From the NCBI GenBank assembly GCA_963677015.1, contig OY781533.1:3596001-3660000 (forward strand): DNA of 64,000 bases, in the 5' to 3' direction. Each line of letters begins with the position of its first letter. The stretch's first letter is position 1. The notes under the pieces are model-generated. The model made no database searches, had not been told where the DNA came from, and saw only the letters and a list, made by a program, of their open reading frames with translations. Positions 25,798-34,728 of the stretch are shown here, piece by piece. The translations under genes and the position numbers were made by a program. Source of the stretch: G963556115 sp963677015 (lineage in GTDB: Bacteria > Planctomycetota > SZUA-567).

Positions 25798-27717
25798 TTA
25801 TTTCGTTTCTGGCGGCAAAGCCTTGGTAGTAATCTCAGCAATCAGCTTGTCAGCGAATTCACTTACCGACATACTTCCAAGATCACCCAGTTTACGTCTG
25901 CGTACAGAGACGGTTCCAGCTTCCGCTTCATTGGCTCCCACAATAGCCAGATACTGCGCTTTTGCCAGCTCACCCTCTCTGATCTTTGCCCCAATCTTAC
26001 AACTTCTACTATCAACCTTGGCGCGAATACCACGCAGCTTAAGTTCTGCAGCCACTTTTTCCGCATAATCATTATAAGCATCAACCACACTGAGAACCCG
26101 TACCTGCTCAGGCGCAAGCCAGAGTGGAAAATCACCGGCATAGTGCTCGGTCAATACTCCGATAAAGCGTTCAAGCGAACCGGAGATAGCACGGTGAATC
26201 ATTACCGGACGCTGTTTCTGTGAATCTGCATCCACATAGGTTATATCAAATCTTTCAGGGAGTGAAAAATCAACCTGAATAGTACCCATCTGCCAGCTTC
26301 TGCCGATAGCATCCTTGAGATGGAAATCAATCTTCGGACCATAGAAAGCACCGTCACCAGGATTGAGCACATAATTAATATCGAGCTGTTTAAGCGCCCC
26401 TTCCAGAGCACCTTCGGCCTTATCCCACATCTCCTGCGAACCGATAGACTTCTCAGGTTTGGTAGAAAGTTCAATATGGTCAAAATTCAAACCGGTAGTC
26501 TTATAAACTTCAAATATAAGCTGAATACAGCTCTTAATCTCATCCTCAAGCTGATCCGGAGTACAGAAGACATGAGCATCATCCTGAGTAAAGCCGCGCA
26601 CGCGAACCAGACCGTGAATCTCACCACTGCCTTCATAGCGGTGTACATGCCCGAATTCCGCCCAACGCAGCGGCAAATCATTATGACTGTACAATTCTGA
26701 TTTATACAGAATCAGTGCTCCGGGACAGTTCATAGGCTTTACAGCATACTCCTTGCCGTCTTTTTCACAGGTATAATTCTTATCCGCATAATTCTGCCAG
26801 TGCCCGGATATTTCCCAAAGCTCACGGTTCATAATCTGCGGAGTTCTGAATTCCTCAAAGCCATTTGCCTCGCCGACACTGCGCAGATAATTTTCCAGCT
26901 CACGGTAGAGTATAACACCGTTTGCACGCCAGAACGCCATCCCCTGTGCTTCCTTAGGATGAAATTCAAAGAGCCCCATCTGTTTACCGATAACCCGGTG
27001 GTCACGTTTTTTCGCTTCTTCAATACGATTAAGATGCTCTGCGAGCTCTTCTTTAGTTGCAAAGGTTGTACCATAAATTCTGGTCAGCTGCTGTTTGCTG
27101 GAGTCACCATGCCAATAAGCCCCGGCAACACTCATAAGTTTGAAATTTCCAATCTTACCAGTAGAAGGAACATGAGGTCCCAGACAGAGATCTGCGAACT
27201 CTCCCTGAGTATAGAATGAAATTACATCACCCTTGGCAGCTTTGATGTTATCAAGCTTATATTCGTCCTCTGCGTATTTTTCCTCGGCTTCAGCCCGGGT
27301 AAGCTCTGTACGTTCAAACTTGATATTCTGTTTTACTATACGCTTCATCTCTTTCTCAATCTTTTTAAGATCATCAGCAGAGATAGGCTCTGACGCATCA
27401 ACATCATAATAAAAACCATCTTCAATCGCCGGACCATAGGCAAACTTGGTACCGGGATAAAGTCTGGCGATAGCCTCAGCCATAACATGAGCCGCAGAAT
27501 GCCGCATAAGCTTCAGGCCTTCAGGTTCAGCAGCAGTAATCAGTTTAACTTCGCTATCGTCATTTATCATATATGTTGTATCGACTAACGTTCCATTTAC
27601 CATACCAGCAAGCGTGGCTTTGGCAAGGCCAGAGCCGATACTCTTCGCAATATCCATTACAGATACTGCACTCTCGAATTCACTTTTACTTCCATCAGGT
27701 AGAGTTATAGTAACCAT
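25798..27717 (-). CDS. thrS: Threonyl-tRNA synthetase
   Basis: Class II synthetase for tRNA-Thr. 639 residues with all usual parts: TGS domain (1-60), SAD editing domain with HSAAHVMAEA (about 75-85), catalytic core with zinc ligand Cys in MNCPGALILY and the HVHRYEGSGEIHG/RVRGFTQDDAHVFC block, and the anticodon-binding domain (RVLSVVDAYNDYAEKV onward). A weak AGAAAGA precedes the ATG. It opens the thrS-infC-rpmI-rplT-pheST cluster. Confidence 0.97.
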   Translation of the reverse strand: MVTITLPDGSKSEFESAVSVMDIAKSIGSGLAKATLAGMVNGTLVDTTYMINDDSEVKLITAAEPEGLKLMRHSAAHVMAEAIARLYPGTKFAYGPAIEDGFYYDVDASEPISADDLKKIEKEMKRIVKQNIKFERTELTRAEAEEKYAEDEYKLDNIKAAKGDVISFYTQGEFADLCLGPHVPSTGKIGNFKLMSVAGAYWHGDSSKQQLTRIYGTTFATKEELAEHLNRIEEAKKRDHRVIGKQMGLFEFHPKEAQGMAFWRANGVILYRELENYLRSVGEANGFEEFRTPQIMNRELWEISGHWQNYADKNYTCEKDGKEYAVKPMNCPGALILYKSELYSHNDLPLRWAEFGHVHRYEGSGEIHGLVRVRGFTQDDAHVFCTPDQLEDEIKSCIQLIFEVYKTTGLNFDHIELSTKPEKSIGSQEMWDKAEGALEGALKQLDINYVLNPGDGAFYGPKIDFHLKDAIGRSWQMGTIQVDFSLPERFDITYVDADSQKQRPVMIHRAISGSLERFIGVLTEHYAGDFPLWLAPEQVRVLSVVDAYNDYAEKVAAELKLRGIRAKVDSRSCKIGAKIREGELAKAQYLAIVGANEAEAGTVSVRRRKLGDLGSMSVSEFADKLIAEITTKALPPETK

Positions 27718-27732
27718 ATTAGTCTTTCTATT

Positions 27733-28017
27733 CTAACCGGCAGAACACTTTAACAGCTCCGCCACAATCATGCCGTCACAGACTGCCTGCAGACAACAGC
27801 AGGTAAAATCCGTACAGATAATCTTAAATTTTTCTGGAATAGAAGGAATGCGCAAAGACGCAACAGAAGATGACACGAAAATTTCTACGCCGCTTATTCC
27901 GACATAGAAACAACGTTTCTTGAGTTGAATTTTTGCGTCCTTTTCCAGTTTCACCGGCCGAATTATTCTCAGCCGCACGCAGATCCCTGATCCGCTATCT
28001 TTTAAGTCCCGATACAC
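27733..28017 (-). CDS. Doubtful 94-codon reading frame upstream of thrS
   Basis: An open frame with a GTG start and no ribosome binding site fills most of the 453-base gap between tRNA-Val and thrS, ending 15 bases before thrS. The protein (RLRIIRPVKLEKDAKIQ... rich in Cys near the end) matches no family I recognise. It could be a small gene, a decayed gene, or simply an open stretch of the thrS leader RNA. The rest of the gap (28018-28170) shows no feature. Confidence 0.25.
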   Translation of the reverse strand: MYRDLKDSGSGICVRLRIIRPVKLEKDAKIQLKKRCFYVGISGVEIFVSSSVASLRIPSIPEKFKIICTDFTCCCLQAVCDGMIVAELLKCSAG

Positions 28018-28170
28018 AGCAAAAGCGTATCACGGATCTTAATGTACCCCATGCAGGAAGGACGCTCCCTCACAGGTATGTAATATCTTTCAGAACAACC
28101 GGTTATAACGTATAAAGCACTAACGGATTATTACCTTAATCCCATAATTATAACCGAACTATGCAAAAAA

Positions 28171-28247
28171 TGGTGGGCGATACTGGGCTCGAACCAGTGA
28201 CCCCCAGCTTGTCGAGCTGGTACTCTAGCCAACTGAGCTAATCGCCC
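28171..28247 (-). tRNA. tRNA-Val (anticodon GAC), CCA encoded
   Basis: A complete cloverleaf on the minus strand: acceptor stem GGGCGAT/ATCGCCC, D arm GCTC/GAGT, anticodon stem CCAGC/GCTGG around the 7-base loop TCGACAA, variable GGGTC, T arm ACTGG/CCAGT with TTCGAGC, discriminator A and genomic CCA. The anticodon reads GAC (Val). Position 33, almost always U, is C here. A run of T follows the CCA. Confidence 0.9.
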
Positions 28248-28300
28248 ACTTTTAGCATATCATATCCTGCTCATAACCCTTATGAGTTATGAGTCTTTAA

Positions 28301-28328
28301 AATATAGCTATTAACACTTCAAAGTCAA
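28301..28328 (-). promoter_or_regulatory. Putative promoter of tRNA-Val
   Basis: TTGACT (28323-28328), a 16-base spacer and TATATT (28301-28306) on the minus strand, about 50 bases before the tRNA. The 8-pair inverted repeat CTCATAAC/GTTATGAG (about 28270-28293) lies between them in the leader. Confidence 0.5.
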
Positions 28329-28427
28329 CCACAAATCCTCAATTTTTCCCGAAATTACTTTACATTCATATAACTGCGCCATTGCGGTTTATTCTTTATC
28401 CTCTAAAACACTATAATCCACATGTGT

Positions 28428-29798
28428 TTACTTGAATATGCCAAATACTCCCGCCAGAAAGACCAGCAGTATCGCCGCAGGAGCTGTAAATTTAATCGCA
28501 AAACGAAATAGCGGAAAGTACCAGGTACGATATTTCCCGTCACTCGACAGCTCAAGCTGTACCAACTTACGATCCATATACCAACCGACAAATATAGCAA
28601 TAAAGAAGCCGCATATCGGCATCAACTGATCAGTAAGGGTTATTACCCAACTGAAAACATCCATATTCTGAACCTTACCCTCAAAGAAAAACGGCAGTTT
28701 TAAGGCATTCAAAATACCATTGCCCTGTGAAAGAAATGCCCCGATAATGGTAGCGACAAAACAGATGACAATTGTCGCCCTACTGCGCGACCAGTTCCTT
28801 TCCGCCACCATATATGCGATACTAGGTTCAATCATGGAAATAGACGAAGTCAGAGCAGCTAATGACAGCAGAACAAAAAATATAAATGAAAACAGCTGAC
28901 CCATAGGCATCAGATTAAAAATATTAGGCAGAGTCACAAATACCAGTCCAGGTCCGGATGACGGTTCAACACCAAAAGCAAATACCGCCGGAAATATTGC
29001 TATCCCTGCAAGTATCGCAATTAATGTATCGGTTATCACAATATTAGCGACAATCGGCATTAAATGGTTCTCCTTTTTTATATAAGAACCATAAGTAATC
29101 ATCGTACCCGCGCCAACAGAAAGCGTAAAGAATGAATGCCCCAGAGCCGAAAGTACCGCGGTAAAACTCAATTTTGAAAAATCAGGCTCAAAAAGAAATG
29201 CCAACCCAGCTCCGGCTCCCTTAAGAGTAACGGCACGAATATCCAGAACAATCAGCAGCACAAAAAGCAGCGGCATCAGTAACCGGGAATACTTTTCTAT
29301 ACCATCCTTGACTCCGCGTAACACTATATAACCGGTAGCCAGCATAAACAGCACCTGCCAGAAGACCGGCTTCCAGACGTTAGAAGAAAATTTTCCAAAT
29401 GCCGCCCCTATCTGCTCCGGTCCCAGTGTTGTCAATGCTCCGGTCAAACTCAGATACGCATAGTACATCGCCCAGCCGGCAACTACTGAATAAAACGTAA
29501 TTATTATAAACCCGATAATCACCCCTAACCAGCCATTAAGAAACCAGCAGGTCTTAGGAGCGATCTTCTTATAAGCGCCGATCGGGTCCTTACCCGCATT
29601 TCTACCGATAACAAACGCACCAAGCAAAAGCGGCAATCCAATAAAAGCGATACAAATTACATATATAACTACAAACGCAGAACCGCCATGAACTCCGGTC
29701 ATATACGGGAACTTCCAGATATTACCAAGGCCTATAGCTGAACCTACCGCGGCTAGAATTACACCCATACTTCCTGAAAAATTTTCTTTTGAACTCAC
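28428..29798 (-). CDS. Neurotransmitter:sodium symporter family transporter
   Basis: A 456-residue inner-membrane transporter with about 11 membrane helices. The first helix has the diagnostic GSAIGLGNIWKFPYM sodium and substrate site of the NSS family (LeuT/TnaT type), followed by GGSAFVVIY. Bacterial members import amino acids such as tryptophan, tyrosine or leucine with Na+; the substrate cannot be read from sequence. The start is GTG with AAGGA about 12 bases upstream, because an in-frame stop lies three codons before. The 215-base region upstream (29799-30013) shows nothing clear. Confidence 0.93.
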   Translation of the reverse strand: MSSKENFSGSMGVILAAVGSAIGLGNIWKFPYMTGVHGGSAFVVIYVICIAFIGLPLLLGAFVIGRNAGKDPIGAYKKIAPKTCWFLNGWLGVIIGFIIITFYSVVAGWAMYYAYLSLTGALTTLGPEQIGAAFGKFSSNVWKPVFWQVLFMLATGYIVLRGVKDGIEKYSRLLMPLLFVLLIVLDIRAVTLKGAGAGLAFLFEPDFSKLSFTAVLSALGHSFFTLSVGAGTMITYGSYIKKENHLMPIVANIVITDTLIAILAGIAIFPAVFAFGVEPSSGPGLVFVTLPNIFNLMPMGQLFSFIFFVLLSLAALTSSISMIEPSIAYMVAERNWSRSRATIVICFVATIIGAFLSQGNGILNALKLPFFFEGKVQNMDVFSWVITLTDQLMPICGFFIAIFVGWYMDRKLVQLELSSDGKYRTWYFPLFRFAIKFTAPAAILLVFLAGVFGIFK

Positions 29799-30013
29799 TT
29801 TTGCTTATTTCCTTTATTTATTCTCATCTGCTAAACTATAAATAATTAATATCAACTTTTATAATAATACTGCAATTGCAAAATACACAATCTGCTAACT
29901 GTGAATACCTATCCAACAGCAGTAAATTTCTGACGCTTATTTTTTTCATTGACAACACAACTGTACACACAGATATAATAACACAACTAATATGATATAT
30001 GCCAAAACCAATA

Positions 30014-30961
30014 TCAGATATAATTACGCAGCATAAGCTCCGCCGGCAAGGCATTTATGTAATACTGATCTGCCAGATAATCTTTCCGATATTTCCTGAC
30101 ATAATGTGACAGCATAGTCACCGGTACGATAAGCGGAGTCAACTCATTATAAAACTTATCGATCAGTTCAATAAGTTCAGCTTTCTCCTCTTTATCAAGA
30201 TCATCCTTAAAATATCCGGCTATATGTTCCAGGACATTACGCTGCTTTTTTACTGTTGCCAATTCACGCATAGCCGCTGTAAGCAGCAACAGATAATCCT
30301 TACAGGCAATACCAAGCGAATCCCTGCTTACCTGCGCCACAAGCTTACCCATCTCTTTAAGCCGTGCAGGTGAGTGGCTCATAAGAATATATTTGTGACG
30401 CTGATGAAACAGCTGCAGCCCAGCAACCGTAATTCCATCTTTTAACAGCTGTTGCCAGCGTGCATATACAAATACATGTTCAAGAAAATTCTCACGCAAT
30501 CCGACATCATGCAGCCTGCCCTCATCAATTACCGGCACCAATGGAAACTCCTGCATAAACCGTTCAGCAAAAAGTCCGCTTCCGGTACCGACAACACTCC
30601 CGTTTTCCGCATAAATCTTCACACCTTTCATGCCGGAACTGGGCGATTTAGCTTTAAAGATATAACCGCATAACCCCTCAGCCGGAATAGTAGGTATAAC
30701 TTTATCTATCCAATCCTGAAGAACAGCAGTCTTATCTTCCGCGGTATTGACCGTCAATAAACGATGAGAAGGAACCGTACCAACCAGCCGCATAGCCGGA
30801 CGGGGAATGCTCAGACCTGAATCCGCTTCCGGGCAGTAGCCGACCCAGTCGAAAAACTTCCCCAAAGTACCGGTAATATACCGATCATGCTTATGCTGAC
30901 CGTCATAACGGACCTTTTCACCCAGAAGACACTTACTGATACCGACTGTAATCTTCTCCAT
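30014..30961 (-). CDS. DUF523-DUF1722 fusion protein (TudS-like / YbgA-like)
   Basis: 315 residues. The N-terminal half is DUF523, the family of TudS thiouracil desulfurases that bind a 4Fe-4S cluster: ISKCLLGEKVRYDG, CPEADSGLSIPRP and GLCGYIFKAKSPSSG. The last motif is usually SPSCG, so one Cys is Ser here. The C-terminal half is DUF1722 (YbgA), unknown role. The start at 30959-30961 has GGAGG 6 bases upstream, so 32 upstream in-frame codons are untranslated. It is the last gene on this strand after purC, lpxL, thiL and tsaE. Confidence 0.85.
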   Translation of the reverse strand: MEKITVGISKCLLGEKVRYDGQHKHDRYITGTLGKFFDWVGYCPEADSGLSIPRPAMRLVGTVPSHRLLTVNTAEDKTAVLQDWIDKVIPTIPAEGLCGYIFKAKSPSSGMKGVKIYAENGSVVGTGSGLFAERFMQEFPLVPVIDEGRLHDVGLRENFLEHVFVYARWQQLLKDGITVAGLQLFHQRHKYILMSHSPARLKEMGKLVAQVSRDSLGIACKDYLLLLTAAMRELATVKKQRNVLEHIAGYFKDDLDKEEKAELIELIDKFYNELTPLIVPVTMLSHYVRKYRKDYLADQYYINALPAELMLRNYI

Positions 30962-31155
30962 AACCGTCCTCCATCGCTTAACCGCCCGCTTACTCAAGTT
31001 GTTAATCAGACTGCCGCCAACTTGATAACAATTATTTATATGCTTTTCACAAAGCAACCGGGACAGGGTTAATAATGCACATGAACCGAAAACGAAATTA
31101 TCTCACATCATTTAATTAACCATACGGGCAAACCACTGTCAGCCAAAAATGACCG

Positions 31156-31638
31156 TCATTCAGAGAGCTGAAGATAATCTATAATATTCAGGCCGTACTG
31201 ATCATCTACACTGAACTTGAATTCACGTTCAGTCTCCCCAAGGCTTTGAATCTCAACCATTACAGCAGCATTTCGCGGCAATATTTCGGCTATCACCTCA
31301 GGCCATTCAACAATGGCCACCCCCTGCTCATAACCAAAATAATCTTCAAAACCAAGCTCACCTGTGCTTTCCGCTTCACCAAGACGATAAGCATCAAAAT
31401 GATTGAGCTCAAGTTCCGGACCCTCATATTGAACATGCAACACAAAAGTCGGACTGGTCACATCCTCACTTATACCCAGCCCTCTGGCAATACCCTTGGT
31501 AAAACAGGTTTTGCCGGCACCAAGATCCCCGTTAAGCAGAAATACCTCTCCGCCTCTACAACTCTTGCCAATTCTTTCACCAAGTCTGACAGTCTCTTCA
31601 GGACAAGTGGTCACGGTTTTAAATTCAAATATACTCAT
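31156..31638 (-). CDS. tsaE: tRNA threonylcarbamoyladenosine biosynthesis ATPase TsaE
   Basis: An ATPase that works with TsaB and TsaD in making t6A37 in tRNAs. 160 residues, normal length, with a P-loop LNGDLGAGKTCFTKGIARGLG, switch TSPTFVL, and NHFDAYRL. VAIVEWPEVI is the conserved tail segment. TsaB and TsaD are not in the window. It follows thiL by 43 bases. Confidence 0.95.
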   Translation of the reverse strand: MSIFEFKTVTTCPEETVRLGERIGKSCRGGEVFLLNGDLGAGKTCFTKGIARGLGISEDVTSPTFVLHVQYEGPELELNHFDAYRLGEAESTGELGFEDYFGYEQGVAIVEWPEVIAEILPRNAAVMVEIQSLGETEREFKFSVDDQYGLNIIDYLQLSE

Positions 31639-31681
31639 ATATTGTTCATACCCTAATATACTGGGAAATTACTTCTAATAA

Positions 31682-32614
31682 TTAAAAATTATGCTCATAT
31701 CCTGTGACTTCGAGCATCTTCAATGTGCCGTCACTGCCAGCCACACGCAGACCCTGATTATTCTCAACCCGGCCTATACAGGAGAGTCTGGTCTTGATAC
31801 CGGTACCCGGCCATTCCAGCAGCAGCTTTTCCCAGGATTCTTCACTAACGGCAAAAAGCAATTCAAAATCCTCACCGTCACCCAGCGCATGCTCCATTGC
31901 TGATTTACCGGAAGTCTCAGCCAGTTTTACCGCCGCCTCAGAAATTGGTATCTCCGGCTCTTCAAGAATAGCACCAAAATTACCCGCAGCCAGCATTCGG
32001 GATATATCCATTGTCAACCCATCGGTAATATCCATACAGGCTTTTACCGGCACCAGCTCAAGAAGCTTCTCTATCTCCACAAACCGCGGTATAGGAGACA
32101 TATGCTTCCCGAGAATAGACCCTCCGAGTTCACCGGTAACAACCAATAAATCACCATCTTCAACACCATACCGCATAACCGCAGCTTCACCATAAGGTGT
32201 GCCGCCTACTGTGATATTAATCGCTGTAGGACCATACGCACTGGTGGTATCACCGCCAATAATACTCAGATTATAACGCTGAGCACATGAGACAATACCC
32301 TCCATCAACCGCATTGCCCATCTGTCACCAAGACCCCGACGCATATTGAGAGCTATCAGCCCCCATAAAGGTCTGCAACCACTTGCCGCCAGATCTGAAA
32401 GTGCCGCTGCTACAGCCTTATATCCTACCTGAAGCGGATCCGCCTCAGCATCAAAATGAGTCCCTTCCACTACTGTGTCTGTACTGAACGCCAGAGCCTG
32501 CAAAGCACTTACATCAACATGCCCGCAGTCATCATGACCGGCACCGATAATGACAGTGTCATTACACCGAGCCAGGCGTTTACTCAACCAGTCATGGAAT
32601 ACTCTTTCACTCAT
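31682..32614 (-). CDS. thiL: Thiamine-monophosphate kinase
   Basis: Phosphorylates thiamine monophosphate to the active diphosphate. 310 residues with the PurM-like ATP fold: IIGAGHDDCGHV (metal and ATP site), AFSTDTVVEGTHF, GYKAVAAALSDLAASG and IGGDTTSA, then CMDITDGLTMD. The start overlaps the end of the acyltransferase gene by 8 bases. Confidence 0.93.
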   Translation of the reverse strand: MSERVFHDWLSKRLARCNDTVIIGAGHDDCGHVDVSALQALAFSTDTVVEGTHFDAEADPLQVGYKAVAAALSDLAASGCRPLWGLIALNMRRGLGDRWAMRLMEGIVSCAQRYNLSIIGGDTTSAYGPTAINITVGGTPYGEAAVMRYGVEDGDLLVVTGELGGSILGKHMSPIPRFVEIEKLLELVPVKACMDITDGLTMDISRMLAAGNFGAILEEPEIPISEAAVKLAETSGKSAMEHALGDGEDFELLFAVSEESWEKLLLEWPGTGIKTRLSCIGRVENNQGLRVAGSDGTLKMLEVTGYEHNF

Positions 32615-33560
32615 ATTTTTTATAATGCCTTATATCAATAGGATTAGGTGTTTTCCAACGTTTATGAATCCAGAGCCACTGCTCAGGATTGGCCGCAATT
32701 ATAGCTGACAGCTCATTATTAACCTTTTCAGCAAGCCTGTAAATATCCGCCATGGTTATCTTCCTGCTCTCAGCAATAACCGGCTCACCGAAAACTACTT
32801 TAAAATTCATCGGCCTGGATCCGTCACGTACCATAGCACATGGCAGAATGGGAACTCCAAGGCGTATAGACATCTCAATCACCGCCGTATTAGTACTGGC
32901 CGGACGACCCAGAAAAGGCACTCTCAAACCCTGCTCTCCACCATCCTGATCAATAAGCACTCCAACGGATTTTTTCCGTTTAAAGGCCTGAAGCAGTTTT
33001 ACCAGTGCACCATTCTTATCCCAGATCTTCTGTCCTGAGTACTCTCTAAACGCTTTTACTTTCGCATCAATAAGATGATTATCAAGCGGTCTGGCAATAG
33101 ACCCGGCAAGAAATCCTTTAACCGCACTGGCGCAACCGGTAAATTCCCAATTACCGATATGTCCGGTAGCCAGAAATACGCCCTTACCGTAACGCTCCGT
33201 CAGACGATCAATCTCATCATCAATACCGTTCCAGTCAACAATATTATTAACATTAATGTTATTTATAGTCTTCAAACGCACCGCTTCAGCAAAGAGACAA
33301 CCAAAATGCCTGTAAAATTTTCGAACCAGCTGCTTATATTCATTCTCGGTATATCTGTCACCAAAACATTCCTGCATTTGATATCTGATAAACCTTGAAG
33401 AACGCATACTTGCCGCACAGAATATCCTGGCAAACAATTCACCAAGCCTGACTGCAACTGCCAAAGGCAAAAACCTGAGTATCCCCGCAAGCATAATAAA
33501 GGCAGAATACTCAAAATAGTCTTTGAATGAAGATCCGGTATCTGCTATCTCTTCAGGCAT
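32607..33560 (-). CDS. LpxL/HtrB-type lipid A acyltransferase
   Basis: 317 residues with one N-terminal membrane segment (about 15-35). The acyltransferase motif H-x4-E is seen as TGHIGNWE and the following conserved blocks as IARPLDN and VGVLIDQDGGEQG, VPFLGRPA. These enzymes add secondary acyl chains to lipid A at the inner leaflet, in keeping with the heptosyltransferase gene. Chain length and position cannot be told. It lies 6 bases after purC. Confidence 0.88.
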   Translation of the reverse strand: MPEEIADTGSSFKDYFEYSAFIMLAGILRFLPLAVAVRLGELFARIFCAASMRSSRFIRYQMQECFGDRYTENEYKQLVRKFYRHFGCLFAEAVRLKTINNINVNNIVDWNGIDDEIDRLTERYGKGVFLATGHIGNWEFTGCASAVKGFLAGSIARPLDNHLIDAKVKAFREYSGQKIWDKNGALVKLLQAFKRKKSVGVLIDQDGGEQGLRVPFLGRPASTNTAVIEMSIRLGVPILPCAMVRDGSRPMNFKVVFGEPVIAESRKITMADIYRLAEKVNNELSAIIAANPEQWLWIHKRWKTPNPIDIRHYKKYE

Positions 33561-33566
33561 TCTCGC

Positions 33567-34484
33567 TTAAAACTCCCACTTCTTACCACTGATAATCTCA
33601 AAGGCGTCAATATACTTCTGTCTGGTCTTGAGTACAACCTCTTCAGGAAGTTTCGGAGCAGGGGGAGTCTTATCCCAGCCTGTTCCTTCCAGCCAGTCAC
33701 GGACAAACTGTTTATCAAAGGACGGAGGATTTTCTCCAGTCTTATAAGTTTCAGCCGGCCAGAAACGGGAACTATCCGGAGTCAGCACCTCATCAATCAG
33801 AATAACATTATCATCATAAATACCAAATTCAAACTTGGTATCCGCAATTATTATACCCTTTTCACTGGCATAATCAGCAGCCTTAGTATATAACTCCAAA
33901 GCCGTTTTCTTGACCTTGGCCGCAACCTCCTTACCAAGTATCTTCTCCATTTTCTCATAACTGATATTCTCATCGTGAGCACCCAGTTCTGCTTTAGTTG
34001 AAGGAGTAAATATTGGTTCAGGTAGCTTTTCCGCCTGTTTCAGTCCTGCGGGCAGCTTTATGCCGCAGACTGTTCCACTCTGCTGATATTCTTTCCAGCC
34101 ACTGCCGACCAGATAACCCCTGACAATACATTCTGCCGCCAGCGGTTTGGCTTTCTTTACAATCATACACCGTCCGCGCAGAGATTCTTTCAAATCTTCA
34201 GAAATATTCAGTTCATCAATGGATTCCGTAATCAGATGATTGTCTATAACCTCTTTAAGATAATCAAACCAGAAAAAACTAAGCTGAGTAAGAGCTCTGC
34301 CCTTATCAGCAATAGCCGGATCAAGAACCACGTCAAAAGCACTTATTCTGTCAGTAGTTATAATAAGTAATTTATTTCCAAGATCATAAATATCTCTAAC
34401 CTTGCCTTTATTTATAAGTTTGAGCCCTGGAATATAAGTACTCTCTACCGCATCCGCCAGAAAACTGTTATCATCATTTGCCAT
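33567..34484 (-). CDS. purC: SAICAR synthetase
   Basis: Joins CAIR and aspartate in purine synthesis. 305 residues, the longer form seen in yeast ADE1 and many bacteria. GKVRDIYDLG, TTDRISAFDV, CIVRGYLVGSGWKEYQ, DTKFEFGI and EVLTPDSSRFW are all present. AAGGTG lies 8 bases before the ATG. A putative promoter is at 34602-34629. It heads a five-gene run that continues with lpxL-type, thiL, tsaE and DUF523. Confidence 0.97.
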   Translation of the reverse strand: MANDDNSFLADAVESTYIPGLKLINKGKVRDIYDLGNKLLIITTDRISAFDVVLDPAIADKGRALTQLSFFWFDYLKEVIDNHLITESIDELNISEDLKESLRGRCMIVKKAKPLAAECIVRGYLVGSGWKEYQQSGTVCGIKLPAGLKQAEKLPEPIFTPSTKAELGAHDENISYEKMEKILGKEVAAKVKKTALELYTKAADYASEKGIIIADTKFEFGIYDDNVILIDEVLTPDSSRFWPAETYKTGENPPSFDKQFVRDWLEGTGWDKTPPAPKLPEEVVLKTRQKYIDAFEIISGKKWEF

Positions 34485-34601
34485 CGTTCTTTCACCTTAA
34501 TTAATTTTACCATTCACAAATATACCGATTCCAACCAGCAATCAGTTATCATTAATTATCTGCTTATAATACCTTAAAATATAAATAAAACTCTGGTCTG
34601 T

Positions 34602-34629
34602 ATTGTAACCGGATAAAGCGAAATTACAA
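34602..34629 (-). promoter_or_regulatory. Putative purC promoter
   Basis: TTGTAA (34624-34629), 16-base spacer, TACAAT (34602-34607) on the minus strand, about 120 bases before purC and just past the porin terminator. The two hexamers are reverse complements of each other apart from one base, so the element is nearly palindromic. Confidence 0.4.
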
Positions 34630-34659
34630 TGGCAAAAAGCTATTTAACATAATAAAAAT

Positions 34660-34691
34660 AGGGCTTTAACGCACTTATGCGGTAAAGCCCT
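34660..34691 (-). terminator. Intrinsic terminator of the porin gene
   Basis: The stem AGGGCTTTA/TAAAGCCCT continues after one mismatch into CGCA/TGCG with a 4-base loop. On the minus strand it is followed by ATTTTTATT. Confidence 0.85.
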
Positions 34692-34728
34692 GAAATTAGC
34701 AATCACACCTGTATTTTTACTATATTTT

